The notes beneath the pieces are model-generated. The model did no database searches. It saw nothing but the letters and a program-made list of their open reading frames with translations, and had not been told where the DNA came from. This document shows positions 48,594 to 58,183 of a DNA stretch of 64,000 nt, piece after piece. Each line of letters starts with the position of its first letter. Within the stretch, counting starts at the first letter, position 1. The translations under genes were made by a program, and so were the position numbers. Source of the stretch: Desulforamulus aeronauticus DSM 10349 (GTDB lineage Bacteria > Bacillota > Desulfotomaculia > Desulfotomaculales > Desulfotomaculaceae); NCBI RefSeq assembly GCF_900142375.1, contig NZ_FRAR01000015.1:62001-126000 (forward strand), given 5' to 3'.

Positions 48594-50114
48594 ATGTTTG
48601 GTGGACCAGCAGTAAAGCATTCAGAAACTGTACCATTGCAATACCAGCCTGACATGTCAAACGCAATGGCGTCAACCAGAAGTATACTGGCCATTCCGCT
48701 GCTTATTGTACTAGATGGCCTGGCAATTGGTATTAGCTTACTGATGGCCTACGTTATTAGAATCTACGCTTTACCAGAACTATTTCCTGGCTATTTCAAG
48801 CCTGAACTATTAGCAGATACCATTCAAAATATCTGGTGGCTACCATTAGTGTTAATCTCTTGCATGGCCTACGAAGACCTATACCAAAAAAGGATACCCT
48901 TTTGGAAAGAGGTAGAAAAAACGCTTAAAGCCTGTAGCTTAGCACTGATATTCTCAATATCATTGTTATATCTGGCCAAAATGACTGGGGAAATATCACG
49001 TACCCTAATTATGATTACCTGGTTTTTTTCGATTGTATTTATTCCATCTTTCAGATACTACGGTAAATTATTGCTAATAAAACTAAATATCTGGAACAAA
49101 TCAGTATTTATCTTCGGTGCAGGAGCAACTGGCGAGTTAATTTTAAAGGCATTAGCCCGTGAACAAACAATGGGATATGAAATTGTTGGTTTTTTGGATG
49201 ATAATAAAAAGCTTAGTCAAATCACTCATCCTTTGAATGGCCGTGTAATACCGGTTCTGGGTGCCTTTGAAGAGGCAGAGAGAATTATCTCCAGCTATAA
49301 AGTAAGTGAAGTCATTGTAGCGGCTCCCGGTATGCCTGCAAAACAGCTGGTTGAACTTACAAACAGGCTTCAACCAATGGTAAGTAATGTTATGTTAGTT
49401 CCAGATCTATTTGGTCTGTCTATGAATGGGATTGAAGTGGAGTATTTCTTTGATGAACAGGCACTGTTACTTAACGTAAGGAACCAGTTAAAATCAACTT
49501 TAAATAGAAGTGTTAAGCGCGCGTTTGATTTAGTAGTGGGTCTCCTGCTATTGCTACTATGTACTCCCTTTTTGTTACTTATGGCGATGGCAATAAGATT
49601 TGATTCCAATGGACCAGCTTTTTTTGCGCAAGAGAGATTAGGACAAGATGGTACTACTTTTGTTTGTTATAAATTCAGAACCATGTTTCTCAATGGGGAT
49701 AGACTATTAAAAAGGTATCTATCATCTAATGAGCTAGCCAAGGAAGAGTGGGAAACCTATAACAAGTTAAGGGAACATGACCCCCGAGTTACTAGGGTGG
49801 GTTCGATCTTAAGAAGATTTAGCATTGATGAACTACCACAACTGCTCAATGTCATTATCGGGGATATGAGTCTGGTAGGCCCTCGGCCATACCTGCCTAG
49901 GGAGAGAAAACAAATGGCAACCTGGGCTCACGATATTCATGTAGCAAAACCGGGGATTACCGGACTCTGGCAGGTAAGCGGGCGCAATGAAATAGAGTTT
50001 GAAGGTAGGTTGAAATTAGATACCTGGTATGTTAGAAATTGGTCGATGTGGCTGGATATTGTTCTTCTATTAAAAACATTTAAGGTAGTTTTAAAACGTG
50101 AGGGAGCCTATTAG
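48594..50114 (+). CDS. WbaP-type undecaprenyl-phosphate hexose-1-phosphate transferase
   Basis: 506 residues. Four to five N-terminal membrane helices (about 35-155) are followed by a Rossmann-like middle domain (about 160-300, [14 protein letters not shown]) and the C-terminal catalytic Bac_transf domain (about 305-506). The latter starts at a membrane hairpin (KRAFDLVVG) and contains [16 protein letters not shown] and [21 protein letters not shown]. It starts glycan assembly by putting the first sugar phosphate (often galactose or glucose) on the lipid carrier. ATG at 48594 follows aaggagg. Confidence 0.93.
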   Translation: MFGGPAVKHSETVPLQYQPDMSNAMASTRSILAIPLLIVLDGLAIGISLLMAYVIRIYALPELFPGYFKPELLADTIQNIWWLPLVLISCMAYEDLYQKRIPFWKEVEKTLKACSLALIFSISLLYLAKMTGEISRTLIMITWFFSIVFIPSFRYYGKLLLIKLNIWNKSVFIFGAGATGELILKALAREQTMGYEIVGFLDDNKKLSQITHPLNGRVIPVLGAFEEAERIISSYKVSEVIVAAPGMPAKQLVELTNRLQPMVSNVMLVPDLFGLSMNGIEVEYFFDEQALLLNVRNQLKSTLNRSVKRAFDLVVGLLLLLLCTPFLLLMAMAIRFDSNGPAFFAQERLGQDGTTFVCYKFRTMFLNGDRLLKRYLSSNELAKEEWETYNKLREHDPRVTRVGSILRRFSIDELPQLLNVIIGDMSLVGPRPYLPRERKQMATWAHDIHVAKPGITGLWQVSGRNEIEFEGRLKLDTWYVRNWSMWLDIVLLLKTFKVVLKREGAY

Positions 50115-50132
50115 ACTAAAAGGTGTGTAAAA

Positions 50133-51203
50133 ATGATAGAACAAAAGGATCCAGATGTAAGCTTAATAATAGTTACCTATAATGCGGAAGAATTTATTGC
50201 TGATTGTCTACTTTCAGTTAAAGAGCAAAGCTACTCCAGTCTGGAGATACTTATAGTAGATAACAACTCGCAGGATAAAACCACGGAGATAATTGAGACG
50301 TATTTTCCTTTTGTTAAGTTGATCAAGTCCCATATAAACTTAGGCTTCACAGGTGGGGTTCAGCTTGGTTTTGAGAATTCAAAGGGTAAGTACATTGCAT
50401 TGTTAAACCCCGATACACGGGCAGAAAAAAAATGGTTAGAAAACTTGGTATCAGCCATGGATATAGATGCTTATTGTGGTATATGTGCTTCGTTAATGTT
50501 AAAGTGGGGAACCCAACTAGTCGATACAGCAGGAGATGGATGCACAAGAGCAGGAAAGGGTTATAAGTTAGGACATAATGAGTTAGCAAGTAATCATCAA
50601 GAAACCAGAGAAATATTTGCTGCTTGTGGTGGAGCGGCATTGTACCGGCGAAAAATGCTTGATGAAATAGGATTTTTTGACCCGGATTTTTTTCTGCTAC
50701 ATGAAGATACCGACCTGAGCTTTAGGGCTCAACTTGCTGGATGGAAGTGTAGCTATATTTCCGCTGCAGTAGTTGAGCATAGGGTTAGTGCATCAATAGG
50801 ATATAAAACATCCTTGGCAGTATACCATTCTGTTAAAAACTCGGATATTGTTTGGTTAAAGAACATGCCAGGATTACTTTTATGCGGTACGATTTTTGAA
50901 AAAATAGCAAGTGATATTGCCTCGTTAATATACTTGGGAATTATACATCGAAAAATGATCGATGTTTTAAAAGCAAAAATTTATGTGGTTAAAAACATAT
51001 TTAAAATATTAGACAAAAGAAGGAAAATTCAAAGGGGAAAAAAGGTTAGTAACAAGCAAATATATCAACTTTTAACCCCCTTTCTATCAGTAAATTATCT
51101 AAAGAAAATATGGAAAGAGAAAAATAACGAGCTAAAAAATTTTTCCCAAAGCGGGGGTGGCTCTAATAAAGCTAGTGATATCGGTAATAATACCAACTCT
51201 TAA
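50133..51203 (+). CDS. GT2-family glycosyltransferase (rhamnosyltransferase-like)
   Basis: 356 residues with a GT-A domain: SLIIVTYNAEEFIADCLLSV at the start, IVDNNSQDKT, LLNPDTRAE as the metal-binding DxD equivalent, and LHEDTDLSFRAQLAGW as the acceptor-side block. Subgroup resembles WbbL/RfbF-type rhamnosyltransferases; the C-terminal part (about 260-356) is basic and may touch the membrane. ATG at 50133 follows aaaggtg. The end overlaps the next gene by 47 bases. Confidence 0.85.
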   Translation: MIEQKDPDVSLIIVTYNAEEFIADCLLSVKEQSYSSLEILIVDNNSQDKTTEIIETYFPFVKLIKSHINLGFTGGVQLGFENSKGKYIALLNPDTRAEKKWLENLVSAMDIDAYCGICASLMLKWGTQLVDTAGDGCTRAGKGYKLGHNELASNHQETREIFAACGGAALYRRKMLDEIGFFDPDFFLLHEDTDLSFRAQLAGWKCSYISAAVVEHRVSASIGYKTSLAVYHSVKNSDIVWLKNMPGLLLCGTIFEKIASDIASLIYLGIIHRKMIDVLKAKIYVVKNIFKILDKRRKIQRGKKVSNKQIYQLLTPFLSVNYLKKIWKEKNNELKNFSQSGGGSNKASDIGNNTNS

Positions 51204-52095
51204 TGGAGCTAAAGAACTTCCTAAACTTCTTGAACAGCTAACATTACAGACTACAAAAGTACAAGAGATTATTATTATAGATTCGGAATCAGTGGATAAG
51301 ACACTCCAAGTGGCCAAAAGCTATGGCGCAAAGATACTAAACGTTTCTAGAGATAATTTTGATCACGGTGGAACCAGAAACCTAGCTGCAACGAAGGCCA
51401 CAGGAGATATAATAGTATTTATGACTCAAGATGCTGTTCCGGCTAATAAAGAAACTATTGGTAAATTAATAGAACCCTTGGCGGAACAGGGTATCATTGT
51501 GTCCTATGCTAGGCAGTTGCCGAAGACAGGGACAAAAACAACAGACAAATTTCTCCGGCAATATAACTACCCTGCTAGCAGTAAGGTAAAATCAAAAGAA
51601 GATATTCCAGCTCTGGGCATTGGAACTTTTCAAAATAGCAACGTTTGTGCCGCTTACCAGCGAACAGAATTTGAAAAGCTCGGTGGATTTCCACAATCGA
51701 TTGTATCCAATGAAGATATGTTGTTTGCAGCCCGAGTCATAATGGCTGGCTATAAAGTAGCTTATACGGCAGAAGCGATGGTACTTCATTCTCATAACTA
51801 TAGCTGTTGGCAATTATTTAAACGTTACTTTGATATTGGGGCGTCGCTGAATAACGCACCTTTCATTAAACAGCTAGGAAAAGCGGAAACCAAAGGACTC
51901 GACTTTTTATCTAAACAGTTAAAATATGTATATACAGAAAGCGACTTGCCGTCTGTTCCAACTGTTTTTTTGGAGGCTTTCTGTAAGTATGCAGGTTTTA
52001 AATTAGGAGAAAACCATCGTCTGCTCCCAAAGGCTTTTAAAAAATACTTGGGATTACACAGGGGTTATTGGAGCAGAGTTAGCAACATTCTGTAG
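51157..52095 (+). CDS. GT2-family rhamnosyltransferase-like protein
   Basis: 312 residues with a GT-A core: SVIIPTLNGAKELPKLLEQL, IIDSESVDKT, FDHGGTRNLAA, MTQDAVPA and SNEDMLFAARVI. The FxHGxxRN block is typical of rhamnosyltransferases acting in dTDP-rhamnose pathways, which agrees with the adjacent rfb genes. GTG at 51157 is the outermost start but has a crowded ribosome-binding site; GTG 51175 is possible. Both overlap the previous gene, so translation is coupled. Confidence 0.86.
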   Translation: MALIKLVISVIIPTLNGAKELPKLLEQLTLQTTKVQEIIIIDSESVDKTLQVAKSYGAKILNVSRDNFDHGGTRNLAATKATGDIIVFMTQDAVPANKETIGKLIEPLAEQGIIVSYARQLPKTGTKTTDKFLRQYNYPASSKVKSKEDIPALGIGTFQNSNVCAAYQRTEFEKLGGFPQSIVSNEDMLFAARVIMAGYKVAYTAEAMVLHSHNYSCWQLFKRYFDIGASLNNAPFIKQLGKAETKGLDFLSKQLKYVYTESDLPSVPTVFLEAFCKYAGFKLGENHRLLPKAFKKYLGLHRGYWSRVSNIL

Positions 52096-52166
52096 GGGGC
52101 GTGCTCCTCAATGCCATTAGCTTTAGCACAAACAACAAGGAAATAGGCTGTTTTTTGGAGGGAAAT

Positions 52167-53024
52167 ATGAACATACTAATTGTCGGAGCCCACGGCATGT
52201 TGGGAAAAGACCTTGCAGAAACACTAAAAACAAAGCACACTCTACTATTATCCAGCAGAAACAACCTAGATATTACTGACTTAAAAAGCTGCAGGGATTA
52301 CATTAGCCAAGCAAAACCGGACTTAATCATAAACTGTGCGGCTTATACCCAAGTGGATAAATGCGAAGAAGAAATAGAATTAGCCTACAAAGTTAATGCC
52401 CTTGGTCCTAGAAATCTTGCCGTTATCAGCAATGAGCAAAATATACCCCTAGTACAGATAAGCACCGACTATGTTTTTGACGGTACTAAGGGCACAAATT
52501 ATCTGGAAGACGATACTAAAAACCCCCTTAGCATCTACGGTAAATCAAAATCCCTTGCAGAGGATTATATTATGGCTCTGCTCAATAAATTTTACATTAT
52601 CAGAACCTCTTGGTTATTTGGCGAGCATGGCAATAATTTCATTAAAACCATGCTGCAAATAGGCAAGACAAGGGACAGCCTGGCCGTTGTTAACGACCAA
52701 TTTGGTAGCCCAACTTATACCCGAGATTTGGCCCAAGCCATTGCCGATCTTATCGAAGAGACGAGGTATGGGATATACCACATTACCAACAGTGGCTATA
52801 CCAACTGGTATGAATATACCAAAGACATTTTTACACTGTCCGGGTATAATGTAACTGTTCGACCAATTAGCACAGAAGAATTTAATCGGCCGGCACCTAG
52901 ACCCAAATATTCGGTACTTAATAACAGGCTTTGGCAATTAGAGGGATTTACACCATTACGCCCTTACCAAGAAGCAGTTAAAGAATATATTGAGAACTAC
53001 CTTAAGAAAGAGGTACAGCCATGA
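52167..53024 (+). CDS. rfbD: dTDP-4-dehydrorhamnose reductase
   Basis: Last step of dTDP-L-rhamnose synthesis. The 285-residue NAD(P)H-dependent SDR has the nucleotide motif [32 protein letters not shown] and the catalytic YGKSK. From ATG 52167, with ggaggg just upstream, the protein starts [10 protein letters not shown] as expected; the open frame from 52101 would add an unlikely leader. It overlaps rfbA by 4 bases (ATGA). A decayed second copy lies at 55600-56002. Confidence 0.95.
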   Translation: MNILIVGAHGMLGKDLAETLKTKHTLLLSSRNNLDITDLKSCRDYISQAKPDLIINCAAYTQVDKCEEEIELAYKVNALGPRNLAVISNEQNIPLVQISTDYVFDGTKGTNYLEDDTKNPLSIYGKSKSLAEDYIMALLNKFYIIRTSWLFGEHGNNFIKTMLQIGKTRDSLAVVNDQFGSPTYTRDLAQAIADLIEETRYGIYHITNSGYTNWYEYTKDIFTLSGYNVTVRPISTEEFNRPAPRPKYSVLNNRLWQLEGFTPLRPYQEAVKEYIENYLKKEVQP

Positions 53025-53890
53025 AAGGAATTGTGTTAGCAGGGGGATCGGGAACAAGACTCTATCCCATTACCAAAGCAGTATCTAAGCAGTTACTTCC
53101 CATTTACGATAAACCGATGATTTACTATCCATTATCTGTATTGATGTTGGCTGGCATCAAAGAAATACTAATTATTTCAACTCCCCGAGATCTACCGCAA
53201 TACGAAGAACTTCTGGGTGACGGAAGTCAACTGGGCATCTCTTTTTCCTATGCCGTTCAGGAAGCGCCTAGGGGATTGGCCGAAGCTTTTATTATAGGTG
53301 AAAAATTTATTAGCAATGATAATGTTTCCCTTGTTTTAGGAGACAATATCTTTTACGGCCAAAGATTTTCAGAGATTTTAAGAAGAGCAGCTACTTTGCA
53401 AGAAGGGGCAGTGATCTTTGGCTATTATGTTAAAAACCCTCGGGAATTCGGGGTAGTTGATTTTGATGAACAAGGTAATGTTCTTTCTATAGAAGAAAAA
53501 CCACAAAAGCCAAAATCCAACTACGCTGTGCCAGGGCTTTATTTCTATGACAATAGCGTAATAAATATCGCTAAATCAATAAATCCCTCAGCCAGAGGAG
53601 AAATAGAGATTACAGCCGTAAATAACGAATATCTTAACAACAAAAAACTAAAGGTTGAGCTTTTTGGCAGAGGCATGGCCTGGCTGGATACAGGAACCAA
53701 CAACGGACTTCTGGAGGCCAGCAACTTTGTTGAGGCGGTACAGAAAAGACAGGGACTCTACATATCTTGCCTGGAGGAAATTGCTTTTAGATTAGGGTAT
53801 ATATCGAAAGAACAACTTTTAAGTTTAGCAGGACCTCTTGCTAAAACCGATTATGGCAAATATCTTATTGATATTGCAGAAGGGGTTTAG
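53021..53890 (+). CDS. rfbA: Glucose-1-phosphate thymidylyltransferase
   Basis: Makes dTDP-glucose from glucose-1-phosphate and dTTP, first step of the rhamnose pathway. The 289-residue protein has the signature [43 protein letters not shown] and [14 protein letters not shown] at 53021 overlaps the rfbD stop. Confidence 0.97.
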   Translation: MKGIVLAGGSGTRLYPITKAVSKQLLPIYDKPMIYYPLSVLMLAGIKEILIISTPRDLPQYEELLGDGSQLGISFSYAVQEAPRGLAEAFIIGEKFISNDNVSLVLGDNIFYGQRFSEILRRAATLQEGAVIFGYYVKNPREFGVVDFDEQGNVLSIEEKPQKPKSNYAVPGLYFYDNSVINIAKSINPSARGEIEITAVNNEYLNNKKLKVELFGRGMAWLDTGTNNGLLEASNFVEAVQKRQGLYISCLEEIAFRLGYISKEQLLSLAGPLAKTDYGKYLIDIAEGV

Positions 53891-53899
53891 AAGTGAATA

Positions 53900-54469
53900 A
53901 TGAGTAAATTTAACTTTCTTAAGACAGAGATAGAAGGACTTTATATCATTGAGCCAACAGTCTTTGGTGATAACAGAGGCTATTTTATGGAGACCTACCA
54001 TGCTGAAGAATTTCGTGAGGCAGGTCTTGCTATGAATTTTGTGCAGGACAATCAGTCTAAATCTAAAAAAGGTGTCCTCCGTGGGTTGCATTTTCAATAC
54101 AAATACCCCCAGGGCAAACTAGTTAGAGTAATCAAGGGGGAAGTATTCGATGTAGCCATTGATTTAAGAAAAATCTCGAGAACCTATGGGAAATGGTGTG
54201 GGGTTATTCTTTCTGAAAAAAATAAGAGACAATTCTATATACCGGAGGGCTTTGCTCATGGTTTCCTGGTGATCTCAGAGGAAGCTGAATTTGTCTATAA
54301 GTGTACGGACTACTATCACCCGGAGGATGAAGGCGGGATATTGTGGAATGATCCTGAGATAGGTATAGCATGGCCTTTAGAAAAAGTGAAAGAGGTCATT
54401 CTTTCGGAAAAAGATAAGAAGTGGAAAACCTTAAAAAATACCCTACGGGATTTTAAATACGATGAATGA
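53900..54469 (+). CDS. rfbC: dTDP-4-dehydrorhamnose 3,5-epimerase
   Basis: Third enzyme of the pathway, a cupin-fold epimerase. The 189-residue protein shows FGDNRGYFMETYH, the catalytic-His block VLRGLHFQ, GEVFDVAIDLR and IPEGFAHGF. ATG at 53900 lies 9 bases after rfbA, with only a modest ribosome-binding site (agaagtg). Confidence 0.96.
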   Translation: MSKFNFLKTEIEGLYIIEPTVFGDNRGYFMETYHAEEFREAGLAMNFVQDNQSKSKKGVLRGLHFQYKYPQGKLVRVIKGEVFDVAIDLRKISRTYGKWCGVILSEKNKRQFYIPEGFAHGFLVISEEAEFVYKCTDYYHPEDEGGILWNDPEIGIAWPLEKVKEVILSEKDKKWKTLKNTLRDFKYDE

Positions 54470-54552
54470 CCTTTTACGACAAACCGTAGGAGACGATGCC
54501 TACATCGTCCCACTGTTGTGAACGGTAAGAACTACTAATTGAGGTGACCATA

Positions 54553-55563
54553 ATGAAAAAACTACTAGTAACCGGTGGAGCTGGTTTCATCGGCAGCAAC
54601 TTTATTAACTATATGCTAGATAAATATCCTGAATACAAAATAATAAACCTTGATTTACTAACCTATGCCGGAAACCTAGAAAATTTAGCAGATATAGAAA
54701 ACCGTCCTAACTATACCTTTGTCAAAGGTGATATTTGCGATATTACCTTGGTTAACCAACTGCTATCCGAAGGAGTTAACTATATTATTAACTTTGCCGC
54801 AGAATCCCATGTTGATCGCAGCATAGAAGACCCGGGAGTTTTTATACGTACCAATGTGATGGGCACACAAGTGCTTCTTGATGCAGCTCTAAAATATAAA
54901 ATTGATAAGTTTGTACAAATCTCAACCGATGAGGTTTATGGTAGCCTAGGAGAGACTGGTTATTTTACAGAAGAAACTTTGCTTGCTCCCAACAGTCCCT
55001 ATTCCGCCAGTAAGACCGGGGCAGATATGCTGGTGAGGGCCTATCATGAAACCTTTAAATTGCCAGTAAACACCACCAGGTGCTCAAATAACTATGGTCC
55101 CTACCAATTTCCCGAAAAGTTAATACCTTTAATTATTGCCAATGCAGAGGAGAATAAAGAAATACCCGTATACGGGGACGGTCTTAACACACGGGATTGG
55201 CTCCATGTAAAAGACCACTGCTGTGCCATAGACGCTGTAATTCACCTTGGGAAACCGGGCGAGGTGTATAATATCGGCGGTAACAACGAAAAGAAAAACA
55301 TTGAAATTGTAGGAACAATTTTAGAAAGCCTTAATAAACCGAAATCCCTAATTAAGTATGTAAAAGACAGGCTCGGGCACGATAGACGCTATGCTATAGA
55401 TGCAACAAAGATAAAGAAGGAGCTTGGCTGGGAACCAGCTTATTCCTTTACGAACGGTATAAAAGAAACAATTCAGTGGTACCTGGAGAATAAAGAGTGG
55501 ATGGACAAAATACGTAAGGGAGAATATAGGGAGTATTACCGACGGATGTATGATAATAGGTAG
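54553..55563 (+). CDS. rfbB: dTDP-glucose 4,6-dehydratase
   Basis: Second enzyme of dTDP-rhamnose synthesis, an NAD-dependent extended SDR. The 336-residue protein has the GGAGFIGSN dinucleotide motif, AAESHVDRSIEDP, STDEVYG and the catalytic YSASKTG. ATG at 54553 is chosen because gaggtga lies 7 bases upstream; GTG 54544 lies inside that site. With rfbD, rfbA and rfbC upstream the pathway is complete. Confidence 0.96.
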   Translation: MKKLLVTGGAGFIGSNFINYMLDKYPEYKIINLDLLTYAGNLENLADIENRPNYTFVKGDICDITLVNQLLSEGVNYIINFAAESHVDRSIEDPGVFIRTNVMGTQVLLDAALKYKIDKFVQISTDEVYGSLGETGYFTEETLLAPNSPYSASKTGADMLVRAYHETFKLPVNTTRCSNNYGPYQFPEKLIPLIIANAEENKEIPVYGDGLNTRDWLHVKDHCCAIDAVIHLGKPGEVYNIGGNNEKKNIEIVGTILESLNKPKSLIKYVKDRLGHDRRYAIDATKIKKELGWEPAYSFTNGIKETIQWYLENKEWMDKIRKGEYREYYRRMYDNR

Positions 55564-55599
55564 AGGATTTTTTGAATAACCCTTGCTACACCTGCAGCT

Positions 55600-56002
55600 A
55601 TGATCAAGATTTCATGGCGTAATTGGGGTTCTAATTGTCAGATGACTTGGCGCGAGGTGGGAGCGCACTATCAAGGCTCATTTATGGGCTTTGGCTTAGT
55701 CGCTCTTCACCTCACGGACTTTGATGTTACCAAAGGCGTTTTCATTACTTATCATCAGGATGCTGTAATTCATTGTTTGGCTGGTACTGCGGTGATAAGG
55801 CAGAGAATAATCAATTAGCCGGAACCTTTAAATGTATATGGCCAAACTAAATTTGATGGCGAGAATGCAGTAGAGCAATTCTAAATCTAGAGTTACTAGA
55901 CTATCTAACTCTAGAAGGAGTAAAATTAGTTTGGATGAGGCAGAATTTAGTAGGTTGCCTAAATGACAGGATACTGTTAGTAGGTATTTAAAAAGAAGTT
56001 AA
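55600..56002 (+). pseudogene. Decayed second dTDP-4-dehydrorhamnose reductase (rfbD remnant)
   Basis: Three fragments in order match RfbD. A piece near 55640-55660 in another frame reads LSDDLAR, like the N-terminal LG.DLARE. Positions about 55708-55790 read HLTDFDVTKGVF then YHQDAVIHCLAGTAV, like the D.TDF...AVIHCAAYTAV region. Positions 55819-55884 read PLNVYGQTKFDGENAVE, the catalytic YGxxK block. Positions 55928-56002 read EFSRLPK-stop-QDTVSRYLKRS, like the C-terminus with a Trp codon turned to TGA. Stops, frameshifts and a large internal deletion make it nonfunctional. An inverted repeat (55886-55915) lies at the deletion. Confidence 0.7.
55886..55915. repeat. Inverted repeat at the deletion point of the rfbD remnant
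   Basis: Perfect 10-base arms tctagagtta (55886-55895) and taactctaga (55906-55915) around a 10-base loop. It lies exactly between the middle and C-terminal fragments of the pseudogene, so it may be connected with the deletion. Confidence 0.5.
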
Positions 56003-56025
56003 TAAGTAGAAGGATAATAACTAAT

Positions 56026-56823
56026 ATGAGATATAGTAAGCTATTGTTAGATATTGTTAATAATCGTAGACTGTTATGGGAACTGATTAAGAAAAATTTT
56101 AAAACAAAATATTTAGGTTCTTATTTAGGTATACTATGGGCATTTATTCAACCGGCGATTACAGTATTAATTTTTTGGTTTGTTTTTCAAGTTGGATTTA
56201 AATCTATGCCAGTAGATAATTTTCCATTTATATTGTGGCTTGTTTGTGGAATGTTTCCGTGGTTCTTTTTTTCTGATGCGTTGAATAGTGCAACTACTTC
56301 TATTGTGGATAATGGCTATCTCGTTAAAAAGGTGGTTTTTCGAGTTAGTCTTTTGCCAATGGTTCAAATTATTTCAGCATTATTTGTACATGTCGTTTTT
56401 ATTTTTGTACTTTTTTTTATGTTTTTAGTTTATGGTTATATGCCAAATCTGTATAGTATACAATTATTTTACTATCTTTTTGCCCTTACCTGTTTTACTT
56501 TTGGATTGTCACTTATCACGTCTACATTAATTATATTTTTAAAAGATGTCGGACAGATCCTTGCAATGATTTTACAATTTGGTTTTTGGGCAACACCCAT
56601 ATTCTGGAGTCTGAAGCTTATTCCGGAACAATATCAATGGATTATTAAATGTAACCCAATGTTTTATATTGTTGAAGGATATCGTAATGCTTTTATTTAT
56701 CATAAATGGTTTTGGGAACTTGGCTATACTAACATTGGCTTCTGGTTTGTAACTATCATAATTATGTTCAGTGGGATATCTCTATTTAAGAAACTTCGTC
56801 CGCATTTTGCTGATGTATTATAA
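56026..56823 (+). CDS. ABC transporter permease for polysaccharide export (Wzm type)
   Basis: 265 residues with about six membrane segments and the ABC-2 family pattern: an N-terminal amphipathic part (LLWELIKKNFKTKYLGSYLG), GMFPWFFFSDAL, and near the end FWATPIFWSLKLIPEQYQWIIKCNPMFYIVEGYRN. With the next gene it forms the exporter that moves lipid-linked glycan to the outer face of the membrane. ATG at 56026 has a weak gaagga site. From here on the DNA is clearly richer in A and T than upstream. Confidence 0.93.
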   Translation: MRYSKLLLDIVNNRRLLWELIKKNFKTKYLGSYLGILWAFIQPAITVLIFWFVFQVGFKSMPVDNFPFILWLVCGMFPWFFFSDALNSATTSIVDNGYLVKKVVFRVSLLPMVQIISALFVHVVFIFVLFFMFLVYGYMPNLYSIQLFYYLFALTCFTFGLSLITSTLIIFLKDVGQILAMILQFGFWATPIFWSLKLIPEQYQWIIKCNPMFYIVEGYRNAFIYHKWFWELGYTNIGFWFVTIIIMFSGISLFKKLRPHFADVL

Positions 56824-56840
56824 GTGAAGGGAAATATAAA

Positions 56841-58157
56841 ATGGCAGAAGATTTAGCGATAGAAGTAGCGCACTTATCTAAAGTTTATAAAATTTATAAT
56901 TCGCCAGTAGATCGTTTAAAGGAAGCAATTAATTTATCTGGTAAACGGTATAGTAAAGATTTTTATGCTTTAAATAATCTTTCTTTTCAAATAAAAAAAG
57001 GTGAAACTGTAGGAATTATTGGGAAAAATGGTGCAGGCAAATCCACATTATTGAAGATTATAACCGGAGTGCTTACGCCAACGACTGGTATGATTACCGT
57101 TAGTGGGCGAATAGCTTCTTTGTTAGAATTAGGTGCAGGATTTAATCCAGAAATGACTGGCATTGAAAATATTTATATGAATGGAATGATTACAGGATAC
57201 AACAAAGAAGAAATGGGCACTAAGCTTAATGATATTATTGCTTTTGCTGATATAGGTGATTTTATTAACCAGCCAGTAAAATTATATTCTAGCGGGATGT
57301 TTGCACGCTTGGCATTTGCGGTAAACGCTTTTATCGAACCGGATATCTTAATTGTAGATGAAGCACTAAGTGTAGGTGACGCGGCATTTCAAGCAAAATG
57401 TATAACACGGATGCGGTATATGATGAAACTTGGTGTTACGATACTTTTTGTTACTCATGATATGTCAGTTGTAAAAAACTTTTGCAAAAAATGTCTTTAT
57501 TTACAAAATGGCTCTATAAAACTTCAAGGAAATGCGGAGGAAATTGCAGACATATATTTACGTGAAATCAGAGACGAGATGAATGGGTTAAACCAAAACA
57601 GCGAAAAGAATGTTTCATTAGAGAGTTTTAAAGATATTGAAAAAAATGATAAACTAGATTTTAAGATAGATGATGCCTTTAAAAAACGCGTAGAACTATT
57701 TAGACAAGGTAATGGAAAAGTAAAGACTACTGCATTTGAAATTTTGAACATGGATGAAAAACCTATATTTGAAGCTGATTTCAATCAACAAATTATATTG
57801 CGGTTTTATTTGAAATTTTATGAAGAAACAGAAGTAGGTGTAGCTTATCATATTCGTGACGATAAGAATTTAGAAATTATAGGGAGTGGGTTAAGGCTTG
57901 AATCAAATAAGTTGCTTTCAGGAAAAATTAATGAGAAATATATAGTTGATTTCATTACTAGAGTTCCATTAACGGAAGGAAACTATAATTTTACGATAGT
58001 ACTGTCAAAGCCTGTGGATAAAACAGGTGATGCTGCTATTTTTTATGACTTTATAGAAAATGCCCAAACAATAAAAATTAATCGCAGGAAACCAGTGAGA
58101 ATTTGGGATAAAGTTTATTTACCTGTAGAATATAAAATTTATCCGGTAAATGAATAA
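56841..58157 (+). CDS. ABC transporter ATP-binding protein with C-terminal glycan-binding extension (Wzt type)
   Basis: 438 residues. The ATPase domain (about 1-245) has Walker A GKNGAGKST (Lys67), signature YSSGM, Walker B ILIVDEAL and the H-loop HD. A C-terminal domain (about 285-435) of beta-sandwich type, as in Wzt proteins of E. coli O8/O9a, is expected to recognise the finished, modified end of the glycan before export. It starts 17 bases after the permease gene. The presence of this domain suggests export of chains capped by a terminal modification. Confidence 0.92.
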   Translation: MAEDLAIEVAHLSKVYKIYNSPVDRLKEAINLSGKRYSKDFYALNNLSFQIKKGETVGIIGKNGAGKSTLLKIITGVLTPTTGMITVSGRIASLLELGAGFNPEMTGIENIYMNGMITGYNKEEMGTKLNDIIAFADIGDFINQPVKLYSSGMFARLAFAVNAFIEPDILIVDEALSVGDAAFQAKCITRMRYMMKLGVTILFVTHDMSVVKNFCKKCLYLQNGSIKLQGNAEEIADIYLREIRDEMNGLNQNSEKNVSLESFKDIEKNDKLDFKIDDAFKKRVELFRQGNGKVKTTAFEILNMDEKPIFEADFNQQIILRFYLKFYEETEVGVAYHIRDDKNLEIIGSGLRLESNKLLSGKINEKYIVDFITRVPLTEGNYNFTIVLSKPVDKTGDAAIFYDFIENAQTIKINRRKPVRIWDKVYLPVEYKIYPVNE

Positions 58158-58183
58158 CCCTTTATTCTTTTAAGGAGTTTTAT

